This document shows, piece after piece, positions 39,641 to 47,362 of a DNA stretch of 64,000 bases. Origin of the DNA: Pseudomonas viridiflava. GTDB taxonomy: Bacteria > Pseudomonadota > Gammaproteobacteria > Pseudomonadales > Pseudomonadaceae. The position numbers were made by a program, and so were the translations under genes. The notes beneath the pieces are model-generated. The model was not told where the DNA came from, did not search any database, and was given only the letters and a program-made list of their open reading frames with translations. The stretch lies in the NCBI RefSeq assembly GCF_900591205.1, contig NZ_UUPU01000078.1:1-64000 (forward strand), given 5' to 3'. Each line of letters opens with the position of its first letter. Position 1 is the stretch's first letter.

Positions 39641-40236
39641 GATTTTCCCCTTCCTGGGCGGGCAGGCCCGGGTGTGTCGGCAAGTTGGCTGCGCAACTGG
39701 CGTCGGGCCCGTGACAACAGGCTCTCCAGTGCCTCGACGCTGATATTCATCAGGGCCGCGGCGTCGATATTCGACAGCTCCTGGTAATACTGCAGCACGA
39801 TGGCTTCGCGCTGGCGTTCCGGCAAGGCCGCCAACGCGGCGGCCATACGCGCACTGCGGTCCTGGCTTTCGAGCTGTTCATCCGGTGACGGCGCGCTGTC
39901 CATCAGCTCCAGCGCTTGTTCATCGCTCAACGGGTGCTCCTTGCGCCGGCGCAGGCGGTCGTGGCACAGGTTGAGCGCGACCCGGTGCAGCCACGTGTCG
40001 AAACGCGCCTCGCCGCTGCGCCAGCTGGCCGCCTGGCGCCAGATGCGCAGGAAGCTCTCTTGGGCCACATCCCTGGCCTCGTCGGCATCGCCCAGAATCC
40101 GACTGGCGAGCGCCAGCAAACGCGGCAGTTTGCGCGTCACCATTTCGTTGACGGCGGCAGGCTCGTTATTGCCGATACGCGCCAGCAGTTCAACGTCCGG
40201 ATCGGTGTCTTTCAATCGGCTGATTCTCGGGGCCAA
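39637..40236 (-). CDS. ECF-family RNA polymerase sigma factor
   Basis: The 199-residue protein has the sigma-2 region (RILGDADEARDVAQESFLRI, core-binding and -10 recognition) and the sigma-4 helix-turn-helix (LPERQREAIVLQYYQELSNI). No ATG is available at the 5' end: the frame opens at TTG 40236, with another TTG at 40215 that has GAGAA upstream. It lies 11 bp after a YXWGXW-repeat protein gene and overlaps the next gene by 4 bp, so four genes form one operon. The promoter it recognises is not identified. Confidence 0.9.
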   Translation of the reverse strand: MAPRISRLKDTDPDVELLARIGNNEPAAVNEMVTRKLPRLLALASRILGDADEARDVAQESFLRIWRQAASWRSGEARFDTWLHRVALNLCHDRLRRRKEHPLSDEQALELMDSAPSPDEQLESQDRSARMAAALAALPERQREAIVLQYYQELSNIDAAALMNISVEALESLLSRARRQLRSQLADTPGPARPGRGKS

Positions 40237-40247
40237 GGGTCAGGTGT

Positions 40248-40559
40248 TCAACGATGCCAATGCCCTTCGCGCCAGTACCAGTTCGGACCATGTGCCTCCC
40301 AATGGCCCGGTTCCCAACGCGCATTGCGCATCACCGGCTGCCAGTGGCCAGGCACCCAACCGTAGCCGCGCCCTTCCCAGCGCCAGTGGCCACGGTCCCA
40401 GGCGTAACCGGGGCGCTCGGCAGGGATCACCTCCACCCGCTGCGGCGGCGGCGCCTGCTGGATGATGATCTCGGTCTGGGCAAACGTCGGGGTGCTGACA
40501 AACGCGGCAAGGGCCAGCGGAGCAAGCAAGGCAAAACGCAATGTGGCCAGGGGTCTCAT
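40248..40559 (-). CDS. Secreted YXWGXW-repeat protein
   Basis: The 103-residue protein has a signal peptide (LRFALLAPLALAAFVS to TFA) and four to five copies of a Trp/His repeat (YAWDRGHWRW, YGWVPGHWQP, ARWEPGHWEA, WYWREGHWHR). Repeats of this YXWGXW kind occur in short exported Pseudomonas proteins of unknown role; the His/Trp density suggests metal or surface binding. AAGGAGTTGCC precedes the ATG. It is the first gene of the ECF sigma operon (11-bp gap), which makes it a candidate target or co-sensor. Confidence 0.8.
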   Translation of the reverse strand: MRPLATLRFALLAPLALAAFVSTPTFAQTEIIIQQAPPPQRVEVIPAERPGYAWDRGHWRWEGRGYGWVPGHWQPVMRNARWEPGHWEAHGPNWYWREGHWHR

Positions 40560-40785
40560 GGCAACTCCTTCATGCAACGAGCGAAAGTGCAGGTTGCTGA
40601 TGGGTTGAACGGCGGGTGCGCAAAAAATCCGTCGCGGGCTGCGCAGATTTATTTTCGGGCAGGGCTCAAGCCGAGTATTGCTCAGGGGATGGCGGGGTTT
40701 GATGAAATGTTTGAAAGCTTCGCGACGGATTTACGCGGGAGCCAACGTTGAAGGATTAACGCAGGTAAACCCAAGAGGAAACACC

Positions 40786-40926
40786 ATGTACCGTCGCCTT
40801 ACCATGCTGGTTGCCGCCTTGCTGATCGTCAGCCTCAGCGGCTGCGTGATCCTGCCGGAGCACCGCCATTGCTGCTGGCGCTATTACGGCGCGCTGGACA
40901 CGCCAACCCACACCACCAATAGCTAA
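40786..40926 (+). CDS. Small lipoprotein (46 residues)
   Basis: A signal with lipobox LSGC (Cys about residue 20) is followed by only ~26 residues with a CC pair (HRHCCWRYYG). AGAGGAAACACC precedes the ATG at 40786, so expression is credible. It is divergent from the ECF operon and its stop codon shares CTAA with the stop of the convergent DUF1652 gene. The function is unknown. Confidence 0.7.
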   Translation: MYRRLTMLVAALLIVSLSGCVILPEHRHCCWRYYGALDTPTHTTNS

Positions 40927-41171
40927 CCAACCGCCGCAAAGCCACGACGCCCGGCCTTGAGTTCGGTGCGCAGTTCGCCGATCAGGTTTGAGATGGAACG
41001 GATGCTGTCCAAACCTTCGGGGGATACGCAGGTCAGCAACAGGTCGACACGCCCGGACACCGGCTCGAACACGCGGATGCGCAGCGAACCATCGCTGTTC
41101 AGCGTGCAGTCGCAAGAAAGTGGCAGGAAGCCCGAGGCCATGATGCGGTTGAATTCGACGATGGAAATCAT
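40923..41171 (-). CDS. DUF1652 protein
   Basis: The 82-residue protein starts MISIVEFNRIMASGFLPLSC and has the layout of the DUF1652 family, short proteins found mainly in Pseudomonas. One segment, LRIRVFEPVSGRVDLLLTCV, looks like a beta hairpin. There is no signal peptide or membrane segment. The stop overlaps that of the small lipoprotein gene. No function is established. Confidence 0.8.
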   Translation of the reverse strand: MISIVEFNRIMASGFLPLSCDCTLNSDGSLRIRVFEPVSGRVDLLLTCVSPEGLDSIRSISNLIGELRTELKAGRRGFAAVG

Positions 41172-41419
41172 GAAAAGCCCCCCTTTCCCTGAGCCTCATC
41201 CGGTGGTTGTGATGGGAACAGAGTAGATGAGGTTTTGTGCGGTATCGAACTCTTCATAAGAAGTGTTAACCCTGCCTCATTTCATGCCAAAAACGCCGCT
41301 CCACTGACGCCAGAAAACCCGCTTCACGACCTCTCGTCTAATGCCCAGGCTGGTGCTTGACTCCCGGCGCCGATCACAAGACGCTCTTGGCTTTTGGCCA
41401 CTATCCCGAGCACATCAGC

Positions 41420-42364
41420 ATGAGCATCGCCCCCCCGAGCCAACCCGACAGTGACGTGTACAAAACGCTGCTGGAGTCGACCAAGGCCATCCCCTGGCGC
41501 ATCGACTGGCAGACCATGACCTTCAGCTATATCGGCCCACAGATCGAGGCGTTGCTCGGCTGGACCCCGCAAAGCTGGGTCAGCGTCGACGACTGGGTCG
41601 AGCGCATGCACCCGGATGACCGTGAATACGTGGTGAACTTCTGCGTGTCGCAATCGCGTGCAGGCGTGGACCACGAGGCCGATTACCGGGCGCTGACGGT
41701 CAATGGCGACTACGTGTGGATTCGCGACGTGGTGCATGTGGTGCGCAAAGACGGTGAGGTCGAAGCGCTGATTGGTTTTATGTTCGATATCAGCGAGCGC
41801 AAGAAGACCGAAGAACACCTGGTGCGCTTGCAAAAGCAACTTGAGGAATATTCCTACCAGGACGGCCTGACCGGCATCGCCAACCGGCGCATGTTCGATA
41901 CCGTGCTGGAACGCGAATGGGCCAGTGCCCAACGCAGCCAGTTGCCGCTGTCGTTGATCATCCTGGATATTGATTTTTTCAAGCAGTACAACGACCACTA
42001 CGGGCATATCAAGGGCGACGAATGCCTGCGTCAGGTAGCGCGCACACTGTCACAGGCGGCCAACCGGCCACGGGATTTCATCGCGCGGATCGGCGGGGAA
42101 GAATTCGTGTGGTTACTGCCGGAAACCGACGCCGCCTCCGCTCGGCAAGTGGCCAGGCGCTGTCTGCATCTAATCCGCCAGCAGCAGATCGAGCATGGCT
42201 ATTCAGCGGTGTCGAACCTGCTGACCTTGAGCCTGGGCGTCGGTACGCGGCTGGTCAACCCCGACAGTCCGATGCTGGATTTTGTCGAAGAGGTCGACAA
42301 GTTGCTGTACCAGGCCAAACGCAATGGCCGGATGCGCGCAGAGTTTGCCGAGGATCAAGTTTGA
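41420..42364 (+). CDS. PAS-GGDEF diguanylate cyclase
   Basis: The 314-residue cytoplasmic protein has an N-terminal PAS domain (about residues 20-135, WQTMTFSYIGPQIEALLGW) and a GGDEF domain with active site GGEEF (about residue 228), so it should make cyclic di-GMP from two GTP. RPRD five residues before GGEEF is an RxxD I-site, so product inhibition is likely intact. No membrane segment is present. The ATG at 41420 begins the recognisable protein. A hairpin terminator follows at 42391. Confidence 0.92.
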   Translation: MSIAPPSQPDSDVYKTLLESTKAIPWRIDWQTMTFSYIGPQIEALLGWTPQSWVSVDDWVERMHPDDREYVVNFCVSQSRAGVDHEADYRALTVNGDYVWIRDVVHVVRKDGEVEALIGFMFDISERKKTEEHLVRLQKQLEEYSYQDGLTGIANRRMFDTVLEREWASAQRSQLPLSLIILDIDFFKQYNDHYGHIKGDECLRQVARTLSQAANRPRDFIARIGGEEFVWLLPETDAASARQVARRCLHLIRQQQIEHGYSAVSNLLTLSLGVGTRLVNPDSPMLDFVEEVDKLLYQAKRNGRMRAEFAEDQV

Positions 42365-42390
42365 CGCCGGGGTCAAATCGCGGGCAAAAA

Positions 42391-42423
42391 AAATCCCAAG
42401 TAGCTGATGGAAACTTGGGATTT
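42391..42423. terminator. Intrinsic terminator after the diguanylate cyclase
   Basis: AAATCCCAAGT pairs with ACTTGGGATTT around a ten-base loop, with a run of A before (bidirectional use) and TTTAAAAA after. It lies 27 bp past the cyclase stop. Confidence 0.75.
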
Positions 42424-42629
42424 AAAAATGCATAAACCGTGGGAGGTGAACGCCCGGCTATAGTAACGATTGTAAAAAGCTGTAACAACAATATTTTAAT
42501 CCTTTCGTCGGATTAAAAGCGCTGTAAGTCATTCAATAACCACACTTTTTTAAAGGTAGTCGGCGCCACAAGTGCCACTTTTTGGTGCAACTACCGTTTA
42601 TATATCCACGTATAAAAAAGGGTTATCGG
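42424..42629. other. AT-rich intergenic region with two stem-loops
   Basis: No protein gene is visible. The region contains a possible extended -10 (GGCTATAGT, 42457-42464), a clean 9-bp hairpin TTTTAATCC/GGATTAAAA (42494-42518) and a nested stem (GGTAGT 42555-42560 with ACTACC 42590-42595, inside it GCGCCA with TGGTGC). The AT content is well above the surroundings. This could be a small RNA locus or terminators of the two flanking convergent genes; I cannot decide. Confidence 0.45.
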
Positions 42630-42890
42630 TTACTGCGACGCGGTACTGTTCGCTGACTGTTCAAGCAACTGTTTGCAGCTTTCACGAAGTTCAACACCAC
42701 TGGCTGTGGCCGCACTGGCGACTCGCTCAACTTGCCGACAGAGTGCCAAACGCTCGGTAGCTTCCTCCCGTTGGCGATCGGCTTTGGCGTTGATCTGCAC
42801 GAAATAGCCCCCCATCACGACCGCCACGCACAGCACGCCGGCCGCAAAATAGCGCAGGCTGTTGGGCGAAGGGTCGTCTGGCGGGTGCAT
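42630..42890 (-). CDS. Small single-pass membrane protein, hypothetical
   Basis: The 86-residue protein has a short proline-rich N-terminus (MHPPDDPSPNS), one membrane helix (about residues 13-33) and a charged helical tail likely to form a coiled coil (KADRQREEATERLALCRQVE). I take the ATG at 42890 because the helix follows directly; the ribosome site is weak. It lies between an AT-rich intergenic region and an araC-type gene on the same strand. No family is recognised. Confidence 0.6.
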   Translation of the reverse strand: MHPPDDPSPNSLRYFAAGVLCVAVVMGGYFVQINAKADRQREEATERLALCRQVERVASAATASGVELRESCKQLLEQSANSTASQ

Positions 42891-43003
42891 GATTCTGGAG
42901 CGCTCTGCTCTATCTGCGTCGAAGCGCGCAATTGTATGCAAATAGAAACACAGTGATTGTCGTGGATTTGTAAAACACCTTCTCTGCAGCAGCGACCTCG
43001 CGC

Positions 43004-43912
43004 CTACAGCGCTTGCGTGTGCTGTCGCCGGCGAAACTGCCCCGGCGCCAGCCCATGGGCCTTGCGAAAACACCGCGAAAAATACGCCTCATCGGTAAAC
43101 CCGCAGCGGTGGGCGATGGCGCCGATCATCAGCGCACTGTTGAGCAACAAGCTGCGCGCCAGTTGCATACGGCGGTCCAGCACCAGTTGCGAAAACGGTT
43201 TGCCGGTTTCCTTGCGCAGCAAGTGGGTCAGGTAGTTGGGGGACAGGAAGGCGGCGGCGGCCGTATCCGTCAGGTTAAGGCTCGGTTCATGCAAATGCTC
43301 GCGGATATGCGCCTGCACCCGCGCCAGGGCATCCTTGCGCCCGCGCCGGGTGGCGTTGCTGGCGGCAAATGCCTGCAACGGCTCGGCGTATTGCTCGCAG
43401 ACCAGGCCGATCAGTTGAAACAGGTAGCCCTTGAGGCGCTCGCGGGCGCCGAAGGTGCGATGGGCATCGAGCTCGCGCATATGCGCGAGCCAGGTTTTCA
43501 GCGCGTCAAAGGCCGCGTCGTCGAGGATGAAATCCAGCTGCTCCTGGAAGCGAAACGGCAAGAGTTCCGGCGCCTGGCCGATGGGAATGTCTTCCAGGTC
43601 CAGCGGGTCGCAGGTCAGTTGCGGCAGGAAAAACGCCTGGCTGAAGTTGATCAGCATGAATTCGCCGTCCTCGGGATGCGCAATCACATGCAGCCGATGA
43701 GGCAGGATAAACGCCAGCGCCTTGCGCGGAAACGGCCGCACTGCGCCGCCGATGTGCTGCACGGTGTCGCCGCCGAGGTTGATCTGGATCTGGAAATACT
43801 CATGCCGATGGGGGCTGGTCAGCGCCGCCCTGCCGCGTTTGTCGCGGATATAAAAGTCGGGGCGGTCGCTGCGTTGCTCCATGCCATAAGTGGTGACGCG
43901 GGTGCCTGGCAT
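43004..43912 (-). CDS. AraC-family transcriptional regulator
   Basis: The 302-residue protein has an AraC-type cupin sensor (HRHEYFQIQINLGGDTVQHI, about residues 35-55) and a C-terminal double helix-turn-helix (NLTDTAAAAFLSPNYLTHLL; MIGAIAHRCGFTDEAYFSRC). It ends about 110 bp from the small membrane protein gene and follows an FAH-family hydrolase gene by 36 bp on the same strand, so it may regulate or be co-transcribed with that gene. The effector is unknown. Confidence 0.9.
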   Translation of the reverse strand: MPGTRVTTYGMEQRSDRPDFYIRDKRGRAALTSPHRHEYFQIQINLGGDTVQHIGGAVRPFPRKALAFILPHRLHVIAHPEDGEFMLINFSQAFFLPQLTCDPLDLEDIPIGQAPELLPFRFQEQLDFILDDAAFDALKTWLAHMRELDAHRTFGARERLKGYLFQLIGLVCEQYAEPLQAFAASNATRRGRKDALARVQAHIREHLHEPSLNLTDTAAAAFLSPNYLTHLLRKETGKPFSQLVLDRRMQLARSLLLNSALMIGAIAHRCGFTDEAYFSRCFRKAHGLAPGQFRRRQHTQAL

Positions 43913-43948
43913 AACGGTCTCTCGGGTGGCCTGGGCACCACTGTAGCC

Positions 43949-44644
43949 TCAACCTTGGCCGAGGGTGAACTGCAACTCGCCGAGGCCATCAATGCCTGCC
44001 GTCACCGCAGCGCCCGGTTGTAACACGCCGACGCCTGCGGGGGTGCCGGTGAAAATCAGATCGCCGGGCTTGAGCGCCACGGATTTCGAGGCGTGGCTGA
44101 TCACTTCGCTGACAGACCAGATCAAGTCAGCCAGGTCGCCGACCTGACGTTGTTCGCCATTGACCTTGAGCCAGATTTTGCCAGTGGCCGGGTGCCCGAC
44201 TGCGCTCACCGGTTGCAGCGCAGTGGTCGGCGCCGATTCATCAAACGCCTTGGCCCATTCCCACGGGCGTGAGAGTTTTTTCGCCTGAGCTTGCAGGTCG
44301 CGGCGTGTCAGATCAATGCCAACCGCATAACCCCAAACATGCGACAGGGCCTCCTCGGGGCTGATATCCACCCCGCCCTTGCCGATGGCCACCACCAATT
44401 CCACTTCATGGTGCAGGTCAGCGGTGAGCGGCGGGTAGGCAATCACGCCCTTGGCCGGCACCACGGCGTCCGCCGGTTTCATAAAGAAGAACGGCGGTTC
44501 GCGATCCGGGTCGTGTCCCATTTCGCGGGCGTGCTCACGGTAATTTCGGCCCACGCAAAACACGCGGCGCACGGGGAAGCGCGCATCGCTGCCCTGTACC
44601 GCCAGGGAGGGCGTTGGTGCGGGGGTGAATACATACTCGGTCAT
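43949..44644 (-). CDS. Fumarylacetoacetate hydrolase-family protein
   Basis: The 231-residue protein has the FAH-fold motifs: VFCVGRNYREHAREMG (about residues 29-44), EVELVVAIGKGGVDIS (metal glutamate and following strand), GYAVGIDLTRRDLQ, and FTGTPAGVGVLQPG at the C-terminus. Members split C-C bonds in fumarylpyruvate or related acids of aromatic degradation, or decarboxylate oxaloacetate. No other aromatic-degradation gene is adjacent. It lies 66 bp downstream of the AbrB-type membrane gene on the same strand, with a divergent LysR gene further up, which suggests one regulated unit. Confidence 0.86.
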   Translation of the reverse strand: MTEYVFTPAPTPSLAVQGSDARFPVRRVFCVGRNYREHAREMGHDPDREPPFFFMKPADAVVPAKGVIAYPPLTADLHHEVELVVAIGKGGVDISPEEALSHVWGYAVGIDLTRRDLQAQAKKLSRPWEWAKAFDESAPTTALQPVSAVGHPATGKIWLKVNGEQRQVGDLADLIWSVSEVISHASKSVALKPGDLIFTGTPAGVGVLQPGAAVTAGIDGLGELQFTLGQG

Positions 44645-44710
44645 GGTCTGTGCCTCTTGGTTTACCTGGCGCCAGTATGGCCAGCGGGGCCGGGGCGAAG
44701 TTGGACAGGC

Positions 44711-45763
44711 TTACGCAGATTTTGCACTGGCCGGTGGTTGCACCCTCGGCCCGCGCTCCAGCAGCCGATACAGCGGCAGGCAAGCCGCCTGGATCAGCAA
44801 CATGCGGATCACCTGCATCGCTGTCACCAGCGTCACTGCCAGGCCCAACGCCTCGGCGGTCAGGCTCATTTCCGGCGCGCTGCCCGGCATCATGCCCAGG
44901 GCCAGCGACAGCCATGGCATCCCCAGCCAAGCCCCCAGCGCCCAGGCGGCGAGCGCCGTGGCCATCACCGAGCCCGTCAGCAACAGCAGCACCTTGGACA
45001 GAACGCCCGGCGCCCGGCGCAAAAAGCTGCGCTCGAATGCAACCCCGAGAGCACAGCCGATCAACACCTGCCCGCAGCCGCTGAGCCAACCCGGCATGCT
45101 CATCGACAGGTTATTGCACCCCACGCCCACGGCGCAGATCAGAAACGGCCCGAACGTCCAGGGGTTAGGCAGGCGGCAGCGCTTGAAGCCCAGGGCGGCC
45201 AGCCAGCCCATCGCGAGTATGAACATCAGCCACGGCCAGATCACCGGCAACGCGGGGCGCGTCTCTACATGCTGCACCCCAAAGGTGACGACGGCAGGCA
45301 CCGTCAGCAGGATCAACAACAAGCGAATGCTATGGGCTGCAGCGATAAAGCTGGTGTCCGCCTGGCGCTGACGGCCCAGGTGCACCATCTCGCAAGAGTT
45401 GGCCGGCATCAACGCAAAGAACGCCGTGTGCAATGGCACCCCCCAGCGATGCAGGATAAGCACCGACCCCAGCGCCAGCATCAGCGTGAGCACCACCGCG
45501 ACCACGATCAACCCCAGGTGCTCCGCCACTTGTTGCATCACCGGCAAGGTGAAATGGCAACCGATGGCGACGGCCACAATCAGCTGCCCGGCTTGGCGGC
45601 CGTGGGGGATCTGCGGCAACAACCCACCGGCACAGCGGGTCAGCAGCACCGCTACCAACGCACCGATCACCCAGGGCAACGGCCACCCGGCCCAACTGGC
45701 GAGGCTGCCGCCCAGGGCGCCAACGATCAGGGTTAACAGCCAATACTGGCGAAGGTTGAGCAT
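44711..45763 (-). CDS. AbrB-family membrane protein (possible transporter)
   Basis: The 350-residue protein has about ten membrane helices arranged as a duplicated unit (SWAGWPLPWVIGALVAVLLT in the first half, GAWLGMPWLSLALGMMPGSA in the second), the signature of the AbrB family named after the E. coli regulator of aidB. The biochemical role is not settled; several members act in transport of organic acids. It is divergent from a LysR gene (109 bp gap) and precedes the FAH-family gene. Confidence 0.82.
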   Translation of the reverse strand: MLNLRQYWLLTLIVGALGGSLASWAGWPLPWVIGALVAVLLTRCAGGLLPQIPHGRQAGQLIVAVAIGCHFTLPVMQQVAEHLGLIVVAVVLTLMLALGSVLILHRWGVPLHTAFFALMPANSCEMVHLGRQRQADTSFIAAAHSIRLLLILLTVPAVVTFGVQHVETRPALPVIWPWLMFILAMGWLAALGFKRCRLPNPWTFGPFLICAVGVGCNNLSMSMPGWLSGCGQVLIGCALGVAFERSFLRRAPGVLSKVLLLLTGSVMATALAAWALGAWLGMPWLSLALGMMPGSAPEMSLTAEALGLAVTLVTAMQVIRMLLIQAACLPLYRLLERGPRVQPPASAKSA

Positions 45764-45872
45764 AAGGTTGAACCCGGCATGGAGAAGAATGCCGACAGGT
45801 TATAGACTTGCTCACATCACAAAAAATATCTATTTGTTAAGAACGCCATCAATCTTTGTTATCAGAGCCCCT

Positions 45873-46772
45873 ATGAATCTCAAAGCGCTGGAGTACTGCG
45901 TCGAAATCGCCCGCCAAGGCAGCTTCACCAAAGCCGCGCAGGCGCTGCATGTGGCACAACCAGCGCTGAGCATGGCTGTCAGCCGCCTGGAGGATGAGCT
46001 GGGCGTCGCATTGTTCAACCGCGCCACGCGCCAGATCAGCGTGACCGCCGAAGGCCAACTGTTCCTGGCCCGCGCCGAAGCCTGCCTGCAGGGCCTGGCC
46101 GGTGCCCGCCGCGAACTGCAGGACCTGACCCACTTGCACAGCGGCGAGATCCGCATCGGCGTGCCGCCCATGTACGGCATCCGCCATATTCCGCAGCTGC
46201 TGATGCAGTTCCGTGCGCGCTATCCGGGTATCGCCCTGCACGTGGTGGAAGGCAGCGCCGATGACATCAGCGAGCGCCTCGCCACACGGCAGATAGATGT
46301 AGCGCTGCTGGAGTCAAGGCGGGTTGATCCGGGCTGGGAGTCGGTACTGCTGGGCAGTGATGAGATGGTGCTGTGCATGAGTGATCGGCACCCGCTGGCG
46401 AGCCAGCTGTCGATCCCGGCAGAGCGCTTGAAGCACGCGGCGATGCTGGTGTTCGACAACACCTTCCTGCAGCGCCACCTGCTGGATGCCTTTTGCAGCA
46501 ATGCCCGCGTCAGTTTCAAGATCGCCCTGGAAAGCAACTTCGTACCGCTGGTGATTGCCGCCACCCGCAGCGGCATGGGCGTGTCCACCCTGCTGCGCTC
46601 CGTGCAGGAGCAGGAACCGGGGCTGGTTGGCGTCTCGTTCGAGCCTGCGCAGTTCATGCACTTCAACCTGTGCTGGCGTGCCAGTGAATACCTGTCCCAG
46701 GCCAATCGACGGTTTATTGAAACGGCAAAGGTGTATTTCCAGGAAGATGCCAGCTCGCCGCTCACCCACTAA
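45873..46772 (+). CDS. LysR-family transcriptional regulator
   Basis: The 299-residue protein has the usual N-terminal winged helix (MNLKALEYCVEIARQGSFTK, then AQPALSMAVSRLEDELG) and a periplasmic-binding-like co-inducer domain. It is of the CynR/CbbR type. It is divergent from the abrB-type gene, so it most likely controls that gene and the hydrolase downstream. The ATG at 45873 is the start that gives the canonical length. The intergenic region holds an AT-rich stretch (45815-45840) fit for a promoter. Confidence 0.92.
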   Translation: MNLKALEYCVEIARQGSFTKAAQALHVAQPALSMAVSRLEDELGVALFNRATRQISVTAEGQLFLARAEACLQGLAGARRELQDLTHLHSGEIRIGVPPMYGIRHIPQLLMQFRARYPGIALHVVEGSADDISERLATRQIDVALLESRRVDPGWESVLLGSDEMVLCMSDRHPLASQLSIPAERLKHAAMLVFDNTFLQRHLLDAFCSNARVSFKIALESNFVPLVIAATRSGMGVSTLLRSVQEQEPGLVGVSFEPAQFMHFNLCWRASEYLSQANRRFIETAKVYFQEDASSPLTH

Positions 46773-46784
46773 GCGGCGGCGGGC

Positions 46785-47114
46785 TTATTTGCGCGCCACT
46801 TTGTAGCGCACGCAATCCTGGTAGAAGCTTTGGCGGATCGCCTCGGGCTTGAGCCGGGAACGGCTGTCATAGGTCTGTTCGGTGATGCCCATGGCCATCA
46901 TGCGCATCCACGATTTGTTGAACTTGATGGTCTGGATCTTCTGCCGGGCGGCGTACAGCGAAACCCCCGACAGCTTTAGCTCCTGAGCTCTGGCGGCGGT
47001 GCCGGCGCCCCAACTGCACATGTACTTGTCACCCTCGCGCAGCTCCCGTGCCTGCACGGCAGCCGCGCCGCCCGCCAATGAGCAGGCGATCAGCATGATT
47101 CCAACAGTGCGCAT
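46785..47114 (-). CDS. Secreted hypothetical protein
   Basis: The 109-residue protein has a signal peptide (MRTVGIMLIACSLAGGAAAVQA) and a basic mature domain with two cysteines (YMCSWGAGTA and FYQDCVRYK), probably forming a disulfide in the periplasm. GGGGAAGCAA precedes the ATG. It is convergent with the LysR gene (12-bp gap). I do not recognise the family. Confidence 0.72.
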   Translation of the reverse strand: MRTVGIMLIACSLAGGAAAVQARELREGDKYMCSWGAGTAARAQELKLSGVSLYAARQKIQTIKFNKSWMRMMAMGITEQTYDSRSRLKPEAIRQSFYQDCVRYKVARK

Positions 47115-47195
47115 TTGCTTCCCCACCTAACCACCTGAAAATAAAAGCGATTCTGGCGAAGATTTGGTTACAGAGGGGCCATTAAATTGCCTTCG

Positions 47196-47325
47196 GTGGC
47201 GAGCGAGCTTGCTCGCGTTGGGGCGCGAAGCGGCCCCTCTTCAGCATGACCGAGTTCATCAGGTAAACCGCGGTGCCTGGTTATGGGGCCGCTACGCAGC
47301 CCAACGCGAGCAAGCTCGCTCGCCA
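47196..47325. repeat. Large inverted repeat, GAGCGAGCTTGCTCGC type
   Basis: GTGGCGAGCGAGCTTGCTCG and CGAGCAAGCTCGCTCGCCAC form the ends, and GGGGCGCGAAGCGGCCCC-like arms (47220-47237 with 47285-47302) form a second internal level. At 130 bp it is longer than the REPINs elsewhere and is a third repeat subtype, lying between the secreted protein gene and the 3' end of the TonB receptor gene. Confidence 0.75.
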
Positions 47326-47362
47326 CATTGACTGTGCTGGCCACAACAAGCTTGCTCACCGA

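Noticed and set aside
41357..41419. Upstream extension of the diguanylate cyclase
   Set aside because: The extra residues lack a ribosome site and family similarity; the ATG at 41420 directly precedes the recognisable protein.
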